From Acidihalobacter ferrooxydans (GTDB taxonomy: Bacteria > Pseudomonadota > Gammaproteobacteria > DSM-5130 > Acidihalobacteraceae), in NCBI RefSeq assembly GCF_001975725.1, contig NZ_CP019434.1:1265041-1329040 (forward strand): DNA of 64,000 nucleotides, in the 5' to 3' direction. The stretch's first letter is position 1. Every line of letters starts with the position of its first letter. Made by a program: the position numbers and the translations under genes. Of the stretch, positions 9,210-17,772 are shown in pieces. The notes beneath the pieces were generated by a model, which saw only the letters and a list, made by a program, of their open reading frames with translations, did no database searches and was not told the origin of the DNA.

Positions 9210-10289
9210 TTAGTGACTGATTTGAGCCACTTGCGTACCCGACTGCAGTGCCGCGCTGGGCGGCAGTGGCACGAAGTTGACCTTTTTCATGAAATGCAGC
9301 GCATTGCCGCCAGCCGGCGAGATGGCCCAGGTCAGAAAGCGCCGCAGAGTGACGGCCATTTTCTTGGACGGCTGATGGCTGTCGATCAGTGCGTATTCAT
9401 AGTTGATGATCGGGTAGCTGTATTTGCCGGGCGCGAAAATCAGACTGATGCGCTGGTCGGCCGGCGTTTTCGGCACCATCGCGGCGGCGGCGGCCTTGAT
9501 CGTCTTCACCGTCGGCAGCACGAAATTGCCGCTGCGATTCTCCAGCATGGCCTCGCCGATATGGTCTTTCTCGATCTGCGCCTTGTAGCTGATGCCGACG
9601 TAGGCGATGGAATAGGTGTTGTTTTTGAGTGCATCCACCATGCCGGGGTTGCCCACCGCGCCGATGTTGCCTTGTACCGGCGCCCAGCTGATGGTGGTGC
9701 CGTAACCGTACTTGTTCATCCACCACGGGGTGGACTTGCTCAGGTACTGGGTGAAGATGAAGGTGTCGCCGGAGCCGTCGCTGCGGTGCACGGTGACGAT
9801 GGCATGGTCGGGCAAGGAAACGCCGGGGTTGAGCTTTTCGATGGCCGGGGCGTTCCAGCGGGTGATCTTGCCGCTATAAATTTCAGCCAGCACCGGGCCG
9901 CTCAGCTTCAGGTGTTTGCCGTTGAGGCCGGGCACGTTGTAGTTCACCATCTGGCTGGAGATCGCCAACGGGATGTTCAGCATGCTTGGGTGCATTTTCA
10001 TCTGCGCGTCGCTCAGGTAAGCGTCGGAAGCGCCGATCTGCACCAGGCCCTGCATGGACTGCGCCTGGCCGGTGCCGCTGCCGGTGCTGGCCGTGCTCAG
10101 ATGCACCTCGGGATTGGCCTTGGTGTATACCGGCTGCCACAGATTGAACAGCGGATACAGCAGGCTGGAGCCGGTTTCGAGCACGTTAACGGAGGCCATC
10201 GCTGCGCCCGCGCCGAGTAAGGCGACGCTGGCGGTGGCAGTGATCAGGGTGCGGCGCAGGGCGACACGTTTGCCTGTGTTGATGAACAT
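9210..10289 (-). CDS. pstS: Periplasmic phosphate-binding protein PstS (set 1)
   Basis: Secreted binding protein, 359 aa, delivering phosphate to PstCA. The start ATG 10289 has an AGGAG ribosome binding site; upstream in-frame ATGs would add about 50 residues and bury the signal peptide. The signal peptide is basic (GKRVALRR), then hydrophobic, ending GAAMA. Phosphate-binding features are ETGSSLLYPLF, the Thr/Ser/Gly loop near STGSGTG and the HRSDGSGDTFIFTQY segment. The ligand loop ETGSS differs from the GAGSS seen in the second copy, so the two proteins may differ in affinity or specificity. Confidence 0.88.
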   Translation of the reverse strand: MFINTGKRVALRRTLITATASVALLGAGAAMASVNVLETGSSLLYPLFNLWQPVYTKANPEVHLSTASTGSGTGQAQSMQGLVQIGASDAYLSDAQMKMHPSMLNIPLAISSQMVNYNVPGLNGKHLKLSGPVLAEIYSGKITRWNAPAIEKLNPGVSLPDHAIVTVHRSDGSGDTFIFTQYLSKSTPWWMNKYGYGTTISWAPVQGNIGAVGNPGMVDALKNNTYSIAYVGISYKAQIEKDHIGEAMLENRSGNFVLPTVKTIKAAAAAMVPKTPADQRISLIFAPGKYSYPIINYEYALIDSHQPSKKMAVTLRRFLTWAISPAGGNALHFMKKVNFVPLPPSAALQSGTQVAQISH

Positions 10290-10392
10290 GTTTTGAACTC
10301 CTGTGAGTAATGAACTTGAACTTGGCGCCGAATCCCGCAGCGGGTTGGCATACCCTCCGACAGGCGATCCTGGATGGAGTTCGTGAATTTTC

Positions 10393-10410
10393 CGTGACAC
10401 GTGATGTCCG
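10393..10410 (-). promoter_or_regulatory. Weak candidate Pho box facing pstS set 1
   Basis: Read on the minus strand the segment is CGGACATCACGTGTCACG, two imperfect CTGTCAT-like half sites in tandem. It lies about 105 bp upstream of pstS set 1. The match is weaker than the neighbouring candidate. Confidence 0.3.
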
Positions 10411-10448
10411 AGCCGGACACGGCGCAATGAATGACACACGGTATGGCG

Positions 10449-10466
10449 CTGTCATCAAACGGACAT
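10449..10466 (+). promoter_or_regulatory. Candidate Pho box upstream of second pstS
   Basis: CTGTCATCAAACGGACAT: a perfect CTGTCAT half site, a 4-bp spacer and a 5/7 second half site, matching the tandem layout bound by PhoB. It lies about 93 bp before the second pstS and suggests induction by phosphate starvation. Confidence 0.5.
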
Positions 10467-10558
10467 GTTTCGATGTTCAAATGCACCTCGGCAAAAGCGC
10501 CGGATTTGCCACGAGGCGCGGGCTTGAATTCACAACGATGATCCATAAGGGGTTGAAG

Positions 10559-11608
10559 ATGCATTTTTCCAGATTGACCAAATTCGCAACCGGCGCCAGC
10601 CTGGCCTTCATGTTGGGCTCTGTCGCCCACGCTGCCTCGGTGAAACAGATCACCGGCGCCGGTTCGTCATTCGCCTATCCGCTGTATTCGGCCTGGGCGG
10701 ATCAGTACGCCAAGCAGACCGGCGTGCAACTCAACTACCAGTCCATCGGTTCGGGCGGCGGCATTCGCGCCATCAAGTCGCGCACCGTGGATTTCGGCGC
10801 CACCGACGCGCCCTTGAAGGAAAAAGACCTGAAAAAACATTCGCTCGTGCAGTTTCCAACGGCCATGGGCGGCGTCATCCCGACGATCAACGTGCCCGGC
10901 GTCAAGCCCGGTCAGATGGTGCTTTCCGGCCCCGTGCTGGCGGACATCTTCATGGGCAAGATCACCCAATGGAACGCGCCGGCTATCAAACAGCTCAATC
11001 CCGGCCTGAACCTGCCGAATATGCGTATCACCGTGGTGCATCGTTCCGACGGCTCCGGCACCACGTTCATCTTCACCAACTATCTGGCCAAGGTCAGCCC
11101 GGCGTGGAAGAAAGAGGTCGGTTTCGGCAAGGCGGTCAACTGGCCTTCCAGCGGTAATGTCGGCGGCAAGGGTAACGAAGGCGTTGCGGCTTACGTTAAT
11201 CGCATCCGTGGTTCGATCGGTTACAACGAATACGCCTACGTGACCCAGAATCACATGAACTATGCCGACATGATCAATCGCGCCGGCCAGCGCGTGGCGC
11301 CGACCGCAGCCAACTTCGCATCTGCTGCCGCCAACGCCGACTGGAAACACGCGCCCGGCTATTACCTGATGCTGACCGATCAGCCCGGCGCCAAGAGTTG
11401 GCCGATCACCGGTGCGACTTTCCTGCTGGTGCCTGCCAAGCCGGCTCAGCCCGAGCGCACCAAGGCGGTGTTGAAATTCTTCGACTGGGGTTACACCCAG
11501 GGCCGCTCGATCGCCGAGAAGCTGGATTACATTCCCATGCCCGAGAGCGTGGTCAAGATGATCGAGGCCACCTGGCATCAGGATATCCATCCCACGATCT
11601 GGAAGTGA
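10559..11608 (+). CDS. pstS: Periplasmic phosphate-binding protein PstS (set 2)
   Basis: Second phosphate-binding protein, 349 aa, on the opposite strand to the first. The start ATG 10559 is preceded by an AAGGGG site; the open frame extends upstream but without a signal peptide there. The signal peptide is MHFSRLTKF plus a hydrophobic stretch ending SVAHA. Classical PstS motifs are present: TGAGSSFAYPLYSAW, SIGSGGGIRAI, VDFGATDAP and HRSDGSGTTFIFTNY. It is followed by a strong intrinsic terminator and then pstC-pstA set 2. Confidence 0.93.
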   Translation: MHFSRLTKFATGASLAFMLGSVAHAASVKQITGAGSSFAYPLYSAWADQYAKQTGVQLNYQSIGSGGGIRAIKSRTVDFGATDAPLKEKDLKKHSLVQFPTAMGGVIPTINVPGVKPGQMVLSGPVLADIFMGKITQWNAPAIKQLNPGLNLPNMRITVVHRSDGSGTTFIFTNYLAKVSPAWKKEVGFGKAVNWPSSGNVGGKGNEGVAAYVNRIRGSIGYNEYAYVTQNHMNYADMINRAGQRVAPTAANFASAAANADWKHAPGYYLMLTDQPGAKSWPITGATFLLVPAKPAQPERTKAVLKFFDWGYTQGRSIAEKLDYIPMPESVVKMIEATWHQDIHPTIWK

Positions 11609-11641
11609 TCGTTCGGGTGGCGGTAGCCTGATCGGATGACG

Positions 11642-11672
11642 AGACGGCGGAGGGGCACCTCCGCCGTCTTTT
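11642..11672 (+). terminator. Intrinsic terminator after second pstS
   Basis: Perfect 12-bp stem (AGACGGCGGAGG and complement) with a GGCA loop, followed by a T-run. It sits between pstS and pstC of set 2, the usual place to keep permease expression below that of the binding protein. Confidence 0.85.
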
Positions 11673-11703
11673 ATTGCTGCGCGGTTTCCGGGAAAATGAA
11701 CGC

Positions 11704-12690
11704 ATGAGTGCAAACAGTCTATTCGCCAGCGCAGCAGCGCTGCGCGCCAGGCGCCTGGCCCAGGGGCGCCGCATGGATCGCCTGTTCCGGCTGGCCACCG
11801 TGCTGTTCGCCTGGGGCGTGCTGCTGGTGCTCGGCGCCATCATCGTCGTGTTGCTGGTGCAGGCCTGGCCGGCCTTCAGCCGCTTCGGCTTCGGTTTTTT
11901 CACCTCCACAGCGTGGAATCCGGTCACCGAAAACTATGGCGCGGCCTCGTCCATTCTGGGCACGCTGGTCACCGCTTTTATTGCCATCGCCCTGGCCGTG
12001 CCGATCAGTTTCGGCATCGCGCTGTTTCTCACCGAGCTCTCGCCGCGCTGGCTGCGTCGGCCGATCGGCATCGCGGTGGAACTGCTCGCCGGTATTCCAT
12101 CGATTATTTATGGTATCTGGGGTTTGTTCATCTTCGCGCCCTGGTTTGCCGACAATGTGCAATGGCGCATCAGCGACACGCTCGGCAATCTGCCCGCGAT
12201 CGGCCCGTTATTCCAGGGGCCGCCGATCGGGCTGGGCTGGCTGGTGGCGGGCCTGGTGCTGACCATCATGATCATCCCGTTCATCGCCGCGGTCATGCGC
12301 GACGTGTTCGATGTGGTGCCGACCACGCTCAAGGAATCCGCCTACGCCATGGGCTCGACCCGCTGGGAAGTGATGCGCCACATCGTGCTGCCCTACACCA
12401 GCGTCGGCGTGATCGGCGGCATCATGCTCGGCCTGGGGCGCGCGCTGGGCGAGACCATGGCGGTCACCTTCGTGGTCGGTAACGCGCATGACATCCACGC
12501 CTCGCTGTTCATGCCGGGCAACACCATCGCTTCCACCATCGCCAACGAGTTCACCGAGGCCACCACGGTGCCGCATCGCTCGGCGCTGATCGCGCTGGGA
12601 CTGATCCTGTTCATCATCACTTTCGTCGTGCTGGCGCTGGCGAAATTCCTGTTGCTGCAGGTCGAGCGCGGTCAGGGGCAAAAAGCATGA
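11704..12690 (+). CDS. pstC: Phosphate ABC transporter permease PstC (set 2)
   Basis: Permease of 328 aa. It carries the PstC features GFGFFTSTAWNPV, AVELLAGIPSIIYGIWG, the EAA loop KESAYAMGSTRWEVMRHIVLP and GRALGETMAVTFVVGNA. The start ATG 11704 (MSANSLF) has a GGAAAA site; an upstream in-frame ATG would run through the terminator hairpin region and is unlikely. The stop overlaps the pstA start as ATGA. Confidence 0.93.
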   Translation: MSANSLFASAAALRARRLAQGRRMDRLFRLATVLFAWGVLLVLGAIIVVLLVQAWPAFSRFGFGFFTSTAWNPVTENYGAASSILGTLVTAFIAIALAVPISFGIALFLTELSPRWLRRPIGIAVELLAGIPSIIYGIWGLFIFAPWFADNVQWRISDTLGNLPAIGPLFQGPPIGLGWLVAGLVLTIMIIPFIAAVMRDVFDVVPTTLKESAYAMGSTRWEVMRHIVLPYTSVGVIGGIMLGLGRALGETMAVTFVVGNAHDIHASLFMPGNTIASTIANEFTEATTVPHRSALIALGLILFIITFVVLALAKFLLLQVERGQGQKA

Positions 12691-13532
12691 GCAACCCCAA
12701 ATATCTGCGCCGGCGCGTGATCAATCTGTTCAATATGGCAGTGGCCATCGCGCTGACCGGGCTGGCTTTGTTCTTCCTTGGCTGGATCCTGTATGTGCTC
12801 GTCGTCCGTGGCATCGGCTACATCAATCCGGCGCTGTTCCTGCAAAGCACGCCGGGCGCCGGCATCCCCGGCGGCGGGCTCGGCAACGCTTTCGTCGGCA
12901 GCCTGATCATGAGCGGTCTAGGGATTGCGCTGGCCACGCCGATCGGTATTCTCGCCGCCACGTATCTGGCCGAGTTCGGCCAGCGCAGCCGCATTGCCAC
13001 CGTCGTGCGTTTCATCAACGACGTGCTGCTGTCGGCGCCGTCCATCGTCATTGGCGTATTCGTATATGGTGTCGTCGTTGAGCCGAGCGGGCACTTTTCC
13101 GCCTGGGCCGGCGCCATTGCCCTGGCCATCATCGCCTTGCCGGTGACCGTACGCACCACCGACACCATGCTGCAACTGATCCCGGACCAGATGCGCGAGG
13201 CGGCCATCGCGCTGGGCACGCCGCGCTGGAAGGTCACGGTGTGGATCGTCTATCGCTCCAGTCTGGCCGGTATCGTCACCGGCGTGCTGCTCGCCTTCGC
13301 GCGCATCGTCGGCGAGGCCGCGCCCCTGCTGTTCACCTCGCTGGGCAATCAATTCTTCACCGGCGACCCGAATCAGCCGATGGCCGCGGTGCCACAGGTG
13401 CTGTTCAACTTCGCCATGGGACCGTACGAGAACTGGCATCAGATCGCCTGGGCCGGCGCGCTGGTCAGCACGCTGTTCGTGCTTGTGCTGATGATCGTGG
13501 CGCGCCTGCTTTCCGCCAGCAGCAAGCGTTGA
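12687..13532 (+). CDS. pstA: Phosphate ABC transporter permease PstA (set 2)
   Basis: Permease of 281 aa, coupled to pstC by an ATGA overlap. About six hydrophobic segments; EAA loop REAAIALGTPRWKVTVWIVY, and the PstA signature ARIVGEAAPLLFTSLGNQF with FTGDPNQPMAAVP. The family normally continues with pstB and phoU, but here the next gene is queC, whose TTG start overlaps the pstA stop. The ATPase for this set must be elsewhere. Confidence 0.93.
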   Translation: MSNPKYLRRRVINLFNMAVAIALTGLALFFLGWILYVLVVRGIGYINPALFLQSTPGAGIPGGGLGNAFVGSLIMSGLGIALATPIGILAATYLAEFGQRSRIATVVRFINDVLLSAPSIVIGVFVYGVVVEPSGHFSAWAGAIALAIIALPVTVRTTDTMLQLIPDQMREAAIALGTPRWKVTVWIVYRSSLAGIVTGVLLAFARIVGEAAPLLFTSLGNQFFTGDPNQPMAAVPQVLFNFAMGPYENWHQIAWAGALVSTLFVLVLMIVARLLSASSKR

Positions 13533-14200
13533 GTCGGTCGGGGCCAGACGCCGCGGCACCGCTCGCCAAAGCGGGCCGCCTCGGGCCGAGCCACGCGCCG
13601 ACGCTGGTGCTGCTCAGTGGCGGCATCGACAGCGCCACGGCGCTACATCTGGAATATCGCCGCGGCGCGGTTTTGCCTTTGTATATCGACTACGGGCAGC
13701 GCGCCGCCGCTTGCGAACGGGCTGCGGCCGAAGCGCTGTGCGCGGATCTGGGGCTGAGTCTGGACGCGCTCGAACTCGGCGCGCTGGGCACGGCGTTCCG
13801 GCGCGGCCATGAATGGCAGGCGCATGTGCCGTTGCCGCATCGCAATCTTGCCGTGCTCGGGCTGGCCTTCAGTTACGCCGCCGACCGCCACGCGCGACGG
13901 CTGTGTGTGGCCTTGAACCGTGACGATACGACGGCCTATGCCAGCGCGGCGACACCGTTTCTCGATGCGTTTCGCCGCCTGGCGGCGACGCTCGACGATA
14001 TTGAAATCGCCACGCCACTGATCGCGTGGGACAAGGCCGAAGTCATCCGTCAGGGCCGGTCGCTCGGGGTAAACTATGCCCACACCTACAGCTGCCTGCT
14101 TGGTCGGTCGTTGCCCTGTGGGGGCTGCCCGCAATGCGCAAAGCGTCGGGCCGGCTTTGCAGAGGCAGGCCATACCGATCCCGCGCTTGCCGGAGAATGA
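13529..14200 (+). CDS. queC: 7-cyano-7-deazaguanine synthase QueC
   Basis: Cytoplasmic enzyme, 223 aa, making preQ0 from 7-carboxy-7-deazaguanine, ammonia and ATP in the queuosine pathway. The PP-loop motif is LLSGGIDSATAL near residue 28. The zinc site near the C-terminus is SCLLGRSLPCGGCPQC, four cysteines as in the family. The only start that keeps the PP loop and normal length is TTG 13529, overlapping the pstA stop, so the start is less certain than the gene. No other queuosine genes are adjacent and I saw no preQ1 riboswitch. Confidence 0.88.
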   Translation: MSRSGPDAAAPLAKAGRLGPSHAPTLVLLSGGIDSATALHLEYRRGAVLPLYIDYGQRAAACERAAAEALCADLGLSLDALELGALGTAFRRGHEWQAHVPLPHRNLAVLGLAFSYAADRHARRLCVALNRDDTTAYASAATPFLDAFRRLAATLDDIEIATPLIAWDKAEVIRQGRSLGVNYAHTYSCLLGRSLPCGGCPQCAKRRAGFAEAGHTDPALAGE

Positions 14201-14204
14201 ACCG

Positions 14205-14450
14205 ATGAAACCGTATCAGCCTGTTGCCTCGCATGTGCGCGAGCGCCTGGAAATCGCCGCACTTGTCGCCGAGCGGCTCGACCTGCAATGGGCGGACGAA
14301 GTGTCCGACCAGGCCTATATGGCGCGCGTTGAGCCGCGGGAGGTCGTCGAGCAGGACGGCCGCGTCTATCTGCTGGCCCGCGATGCGCAGGGGGCAGAAC
14401 TGCGTATCCGTCTCGATTTGATTCGCAATCTGCCGATGCCGGTCAAATAA
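14205..14450 (+). CDS. Small Rof/YaeO-like protein (possible Rho-binding antiterminator)
   Basis: An 81-residue protein starting MKPYQPVASHVRERLEIAAL. The YQP start, the following DxLE-like helix and an all-beta remainder with basic and acidic alternation recall the Rof (YaeO) family, which binds Rho and inhibits termination. Similarity is by eye and the Cys/Asp positions of E. coli Rof are not conserved, so this is tentative. It lies 4 bp after queC on the same strand, suggesting co-transcription. An alternative is an uncharacterised small RNA-binding protein. Confidence 0.6.
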   Translation: MKPYQPVASHVRERLEIAALVAERLDLQWADEVSDQAYMARVEPREVVEQDGRVYLLARDAQGAELRIRLDLIRNLPMPVK

Positions 14451-14456
14451 CCGTGC

Positions 14457-14780
14457 TCAGGACGCGTTCGGCACAGCCTTGACCGAGTAGAACAGGTCCT
14501 GTTCGATGATCTGGAACAGGCGGTCGATGTTGGGGTGGGCGCCGGGGTTGGCGCGGGCCTCGGTGGCCTTTTCGGCGAACAGTTCGAGTGCTTCCTGGGC
14601 GGCCTTTGGCGTGATGCCACCGTGCTGCACGGCGACGTGGTAATACACCGCCAGCGAACCCTGGCTGCCGGGTGCGTTCTCTATGACCACGTCGGCCTCG
14701 TAGCCGTCGCCGTAGAGTTCCAGCGCCTGGATGTCGGTGACGGAGGGCAGTTTGGCGAGGTTCTCGGCGAAGCTGGGCAT
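14457..14780 (-). CDS. DUF2322-like conserved protein
   Basis: Cytoplasmic protein of 107 aa. The pattern FAENLAKLPSVTDIQALEL, then ENAPGSQGSLAVYYHV, then HGGITPKAAQEALELFAE and ANPGAHPNIDRLFQIIE resembles the DUF2322 family, whose function is unknown. The ATG is preceded by AGGAG on the minus strand. It converges with the Rof-like gene, 6 bp apart. Confidence 0.7.
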   Translation of the reverse strand: MPSFAENLAKLPSVTDIQALELYGDGYEADVVIENAPGSQGSLAVYYHVAVQHGGITPKAAQEALELFAEKATEARANPGAHPNIDRLFQIIEQDLFYSVKAVPNAS

Positions 14781-14898
14781 GCGGGGTTCTCCTGCGGGTA
14801 CGGGTGGCGCGCCAGTGTAGTGGGGCCTGCGCGAAGGCTCAAGCGCGGGTAGAATGAGCGGATAGGATCATTCTCGAACCACCCGTGTCGGAGCTGCA

Positions 14899-15669
14899 AT
14901 GTCCACCAGCCAATATCTCGAAACGGCACTCGCCGCCGCGCGCGCGGCTGAAGTCGTGATCCGCCGCTACTGGGAGCAGGGCGTCAACGTGACGCTCAAG
15001 GCCGATGCCAGCCCGGTGACCCAGGCCGATGTGGAAGCCGAGCAGGCGATTCGCAAGGTCATCCTGGGGCGCTTCCCCGAACACGGTTTTTACGGCGAGG
15101 AGACCGGCACGACCCGCGCCGATGCCGAGTTCATCTGGCTGATCGATCCGATTGACGGCACCAAGAGCTTTATCCGCCGCACGCCGTTTTTTTCCACGCA
15201 GATCGCGTTGCTGCACCGTGGCAAGCTGATCGTGGGTGTGTCCAACGCGCCGATGTACGGTGAACTGGCCTGGGCCGAGCGGGGGCAGGGTGCGTACGTG
15301 AACGAACGCCGCGTGCAGGTGGGCGGTATCGAAGCTCTGGCCGATGCCGCGATTTCGCTGGGCAACATCAAGACCTTGGCCGGCACGCCCGGTTGGGCGG
15401 CGCTGGGTGAGATCGTCGGTAGCGTGAACCGCACGCGCGGGTATGGCGATTTTTGTCATTATCATATGCTAGCCGCCGGACAGCTCGATCTGGTGATCGA
15501 GTCGGATCTGAACATCCTCGATGTGGCAGCGTTGTCGGTCATCGTCGAAGAGGCCGGCGGCACGTTTACCCAGCTCGACGGCGCGCCGATTGATCTTGCG
15601 ACCACGTCGGTGCTGGCGGCAGGCAGTGCCGTGCTGCACGCCGAGGTATTGGGACGCTTGGGCTCCTGA
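14899..15669 (+). CDS. Inositol monophosphatase family phosphatase (HisN-type histidinol-phosphatase candidate)
   Basis: Mg-dependent phosphatase, 256 aa. The metal-binding motifs are all present: the GEETG motif (near residue 67), the IDPIDGTKSFIRR motif (near 82) and the C-terminal ESDLNILDVAALSVIVEEAGG. The GTKSF form, instead of GTxNF of inositol phosphatases, is common in histidinol-phosphatases of the HisN group; CysQ-type nucleotidase is a less likely alternative. The ATG has a GGAG site 5 bp upstream. It converges with the AidB-like gene. Confidence 0.85.
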   Translation: MSTSQYLETALAAARAAEVVIRRYWEQGVNVTLKADASPVTQADVEAEQAIRKVILGRFPEHGFYGEETGTTRADAEFIWLIDPIDGTKSFIRRTPFFSTQIALLHRGKLIVGVSNAPMYGELAWAERGQGAYVNERRVQVGGIEALADAAISLGNIKTLAGTPGWAALGEIVGSVNRTRGYGDFCHYHMLAAGQLDLVIESDLNILDVAALSVIVEEAGGTFTQLDGAPIDLATTSVLAAGSAVLHAEVLGRLGS

Positions 15670-15674
15670 TCCGG

Positions 15675-17360
15675 TCATCGGGGCATGGCGCGTTCGAGCA
15701 GTTCCGCGATGCGCAAGCCGTCAGGCAGCGTTCCGAAGGCGCGCCCGTCCGCGCCATCGAGCCGGCTGGCGACGAAGGCTTCGGCCACGGCGCTGGGAGC
15801 GGCCTGGATTAACAGGCTGGCCTGTAGGGCAATGGCCATGCGCCCGGCGGTGCGCCGTGCGGCATATTCCTGATCCGGGGCGGTTTTCAGGTCTTGAACG
15901 AGGGCATGCAGATGGCGGTCGAGGCGCGGTTCGGCCTCGCGCGCGGTTGCGCATTCGGTCAGCAGTGCGTCGAGCGCGGCGGGCGTCTTGTGCAGGGCGC
16001 GGAGGATGTCGAGGCACTGGATGTTGCCCGAGCCTTCCCATAGCCCGTTGAGCGGCGCCTGACGGTAGAGGCGGGCGAGCAGAAAGTCTTCCACATAGCC
16101 GTCGCCACCAAGACATTCCTGCGCTTCGTTGACCAGCGGCACGGCACGCTTGCAGACCCAGTATTTGCCGATCGGCGTGGCCAGGCGCTTGAGCAAGGCT
16201 TCGGACTCGGATTGTTGCGCTGCGGCAAACGCTCGCGCGACTCGCAGCGCAAGCCAGAGTGCCGCCTCTGCCTCCAATGCCAGATCGGCCAGCACGTTGC
16301 GCATCAGTGGCTGTTCGAGCAGGGTTTTGCCGAAGGCCATGCGCTGGCGGCAATGGTTCAGCGCCTGGCTGACCGCCTGACGCATCAGCGCGGCCGAGCC
16401 GAGCAGGCAGTCGAGGCGGGTTTCGGCAACCATCTGAATGATGGTTGCCACGCCGCGTCCTTCCGAACCGAGGCGCAGCGCCCAGGCATCGTGAAATTCG
16501 ACTTCGCTTGAAGCATTGGAGTGGTCGCCCAGTTTGTTCTTGAGCCGCTGCAACGCGAGCGTGTTACGCGTGCCGTCCGGTCGCCAGCGCGGCAGCAGAA
16601 AGCAGGTCAGGCCCCCCGGCGCCTGGGCGAGCACGAGAAAGGCATCGGACATCGGCGCCGAGAAAAACCACTTGTGCCCGTTGATGGCATACGCCTCGCC
16701 GGAGGCATCGCTGCCCAGCGGCACGGCGCGCGTCGTATTGGCGCGCACGTCTGAACCACCCTGTTTCTCGGTCATGCCCATGCCGATGGTGAGCCCGCGC
16801 TTGTCCTGCGCCGGGCGGTCTGCCGGGTCGTAGGCGGGCGCCAGAATGGCGGGTTCCCAGATGGCGGCTACCGCCGGCGTTTCGCGCAGCGCCGGGATGG
16901 CGGCGTGGGTCATGGTGAGCGGGCAGAGCGTGCCGGACTCGAACGGATAGTGCAGATAGAACAACAGGCTGCGCACAAGGCGCGCCTCCGCTGTTGGCGT
17001 GGTCCAGGTCAGGCTGTGTAGGCCATGCTCTTTGGCCAGGGACATGATGCGGTGGTAGGCCGGATGAAAGTCTACGGTGTTGGTACGCCGGCCCTGCGGG
17101 TCGAAAAAGACGGGTTCCGGCGGATGGTCGTTGGCGGCGAATCCGAGCGCATATAGCTCACTGCCGGCGATGGCGCCGTACGCGGTCAGGCGCGAATCTG
17201 CGGCGTCCAGTCCGGCCCATACGGCTGCCTCGCACAGTGCCAGGTCGCTCGTGTAGGCGTTATAGCCGCTCAGCGCCGTGGGCTGATTGTCGGGCGCCGG
17301 GAGGTTCTGTGTGTGAGCGGATTGCAGTTCGGTGTCGGGTGCTCGCGACAGGGTGCGCAT
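15675..17360 (-). CDS. AidB-like acyl-CoA dehydrogenase family flavoprotein
   Basis: Predicted cytoplasmic FAD protein, 561 aa. Longer than ordinary acyl-CoA dehydrogenases (about 380) and close to AidB (541). Features: an N-terminal extension with DPQGRRTNTVDFHPAYHRIM, the FAD-binding GMGMTEKQGGSDVRANTT segment, GHKWFFSAPMSDAFLVLAQ, and a C-terminal domain with CLGGDGYVEDF and GLWEGSGNIQCLD. E. coli AidB is induced by alkylation and binds DNA; whether this copy does so is unknown. I chose ATG 17360 because it has an AGGAGG site; an upstream ATG at 17402 is less likely. Confidence 0.88.
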   Translation of the reverse strand: MRTLSRAPDTELQSAHTQNLPAPDNQPTALSGYNAYTSDLALCEAAVWAGLDAADSRLTAYGAIAGSELYALGFAANDHPPEPVFFDPQGRRTNTVDFHPAYHRIMSLAKEHGLHSLTWTTPTAEARLVRSLLFYLHYPFESGTLCPLTMTHAAIPALRETPAVAAIWEPAILAPAYDPADRPAQDKRGLTIGMGMTEKQGGSDVRANTTRAVPLGSDASGEAYAINGHKWFFSAPMSDAFLVLAQAPGGLTCFLLPRWRPDGTRNTLALQRLKNKLGDHSNASSEVEFHDAWALRLGSEGRGVATIIQMVAETRLDCLLGSAALMRQAVSQALNHCRQRMAFGKTLLEQPLMRNVLADLALEAEAALWLALRVARAFAAAQQSESEALLKRLATPIGKYWVCKRAVPLVNEAQECLGGDGYVEDFLLARLYRQAPLNGLWEGSGNIQCLDILRALHKTPAALDALLTECATAREAEPRLDRHLHALVQDLKTAPDQEYAARRTAGRMAIALQASLLIQAAPSAVAEAFVASRLDGADGRAFGTLPDGLRIAELLERAMPR

Positions 17361-17772
17361 GGCTGATGCCTCCTGGATGGGGCGGCAAAAACGTTGCCGC
17401 ACACCAAAACTGTAGCCGACGCATGCGGCGCTCGCTCGGCATGCGTACGCGAATGCCTGTGCTGGCGTTGCCGGTATCGCGCGGCGCCGGAATGACGGAT
17501 CAGTTGGCGATCTGCCCCGAAGGTTTCACAACGACCGCCGATCTCGCGGGTCTCTTGATTCCACGAGGGATATTTCCTCGGTCAGCCGGAATCACCGATA
17601 CGCCGCTCCTGCTGAAATCCCCTTGTGAAACCAATATCCGATGCGATACCAGCACGGGTTATGAAACATCCGGGATCAGTCGATGTAACCGAATATTCAC
17701 CGACGCACCCTTCTGGGCAGGGAGCGCATCCGCTAGACTTCGCCACTTTCGTTCGTTGGGAGAGTACCGATC
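17361..17772. other. Divergent intergenic region aidB-like / uppP
   Basis: About 410 bp between divergently transcribed genes. Weak frames cross it but none has a credible start or composition. It should hold the promoters of both genes; I could not identify clear -35/-10 pairs or operators. Confidence 0.4.

Noticed and set aside
9042-10220. 392-codon open frame on the plus strand
   Set aside because: Antisense to pstS set 1; no ribosome binding site or recognisable domain.
13400-13530. Possible preQ1 riboswitch upstream of queC
   Set aside because: queC directly overlaps pstA, leaving no untranslated leader to hold one.
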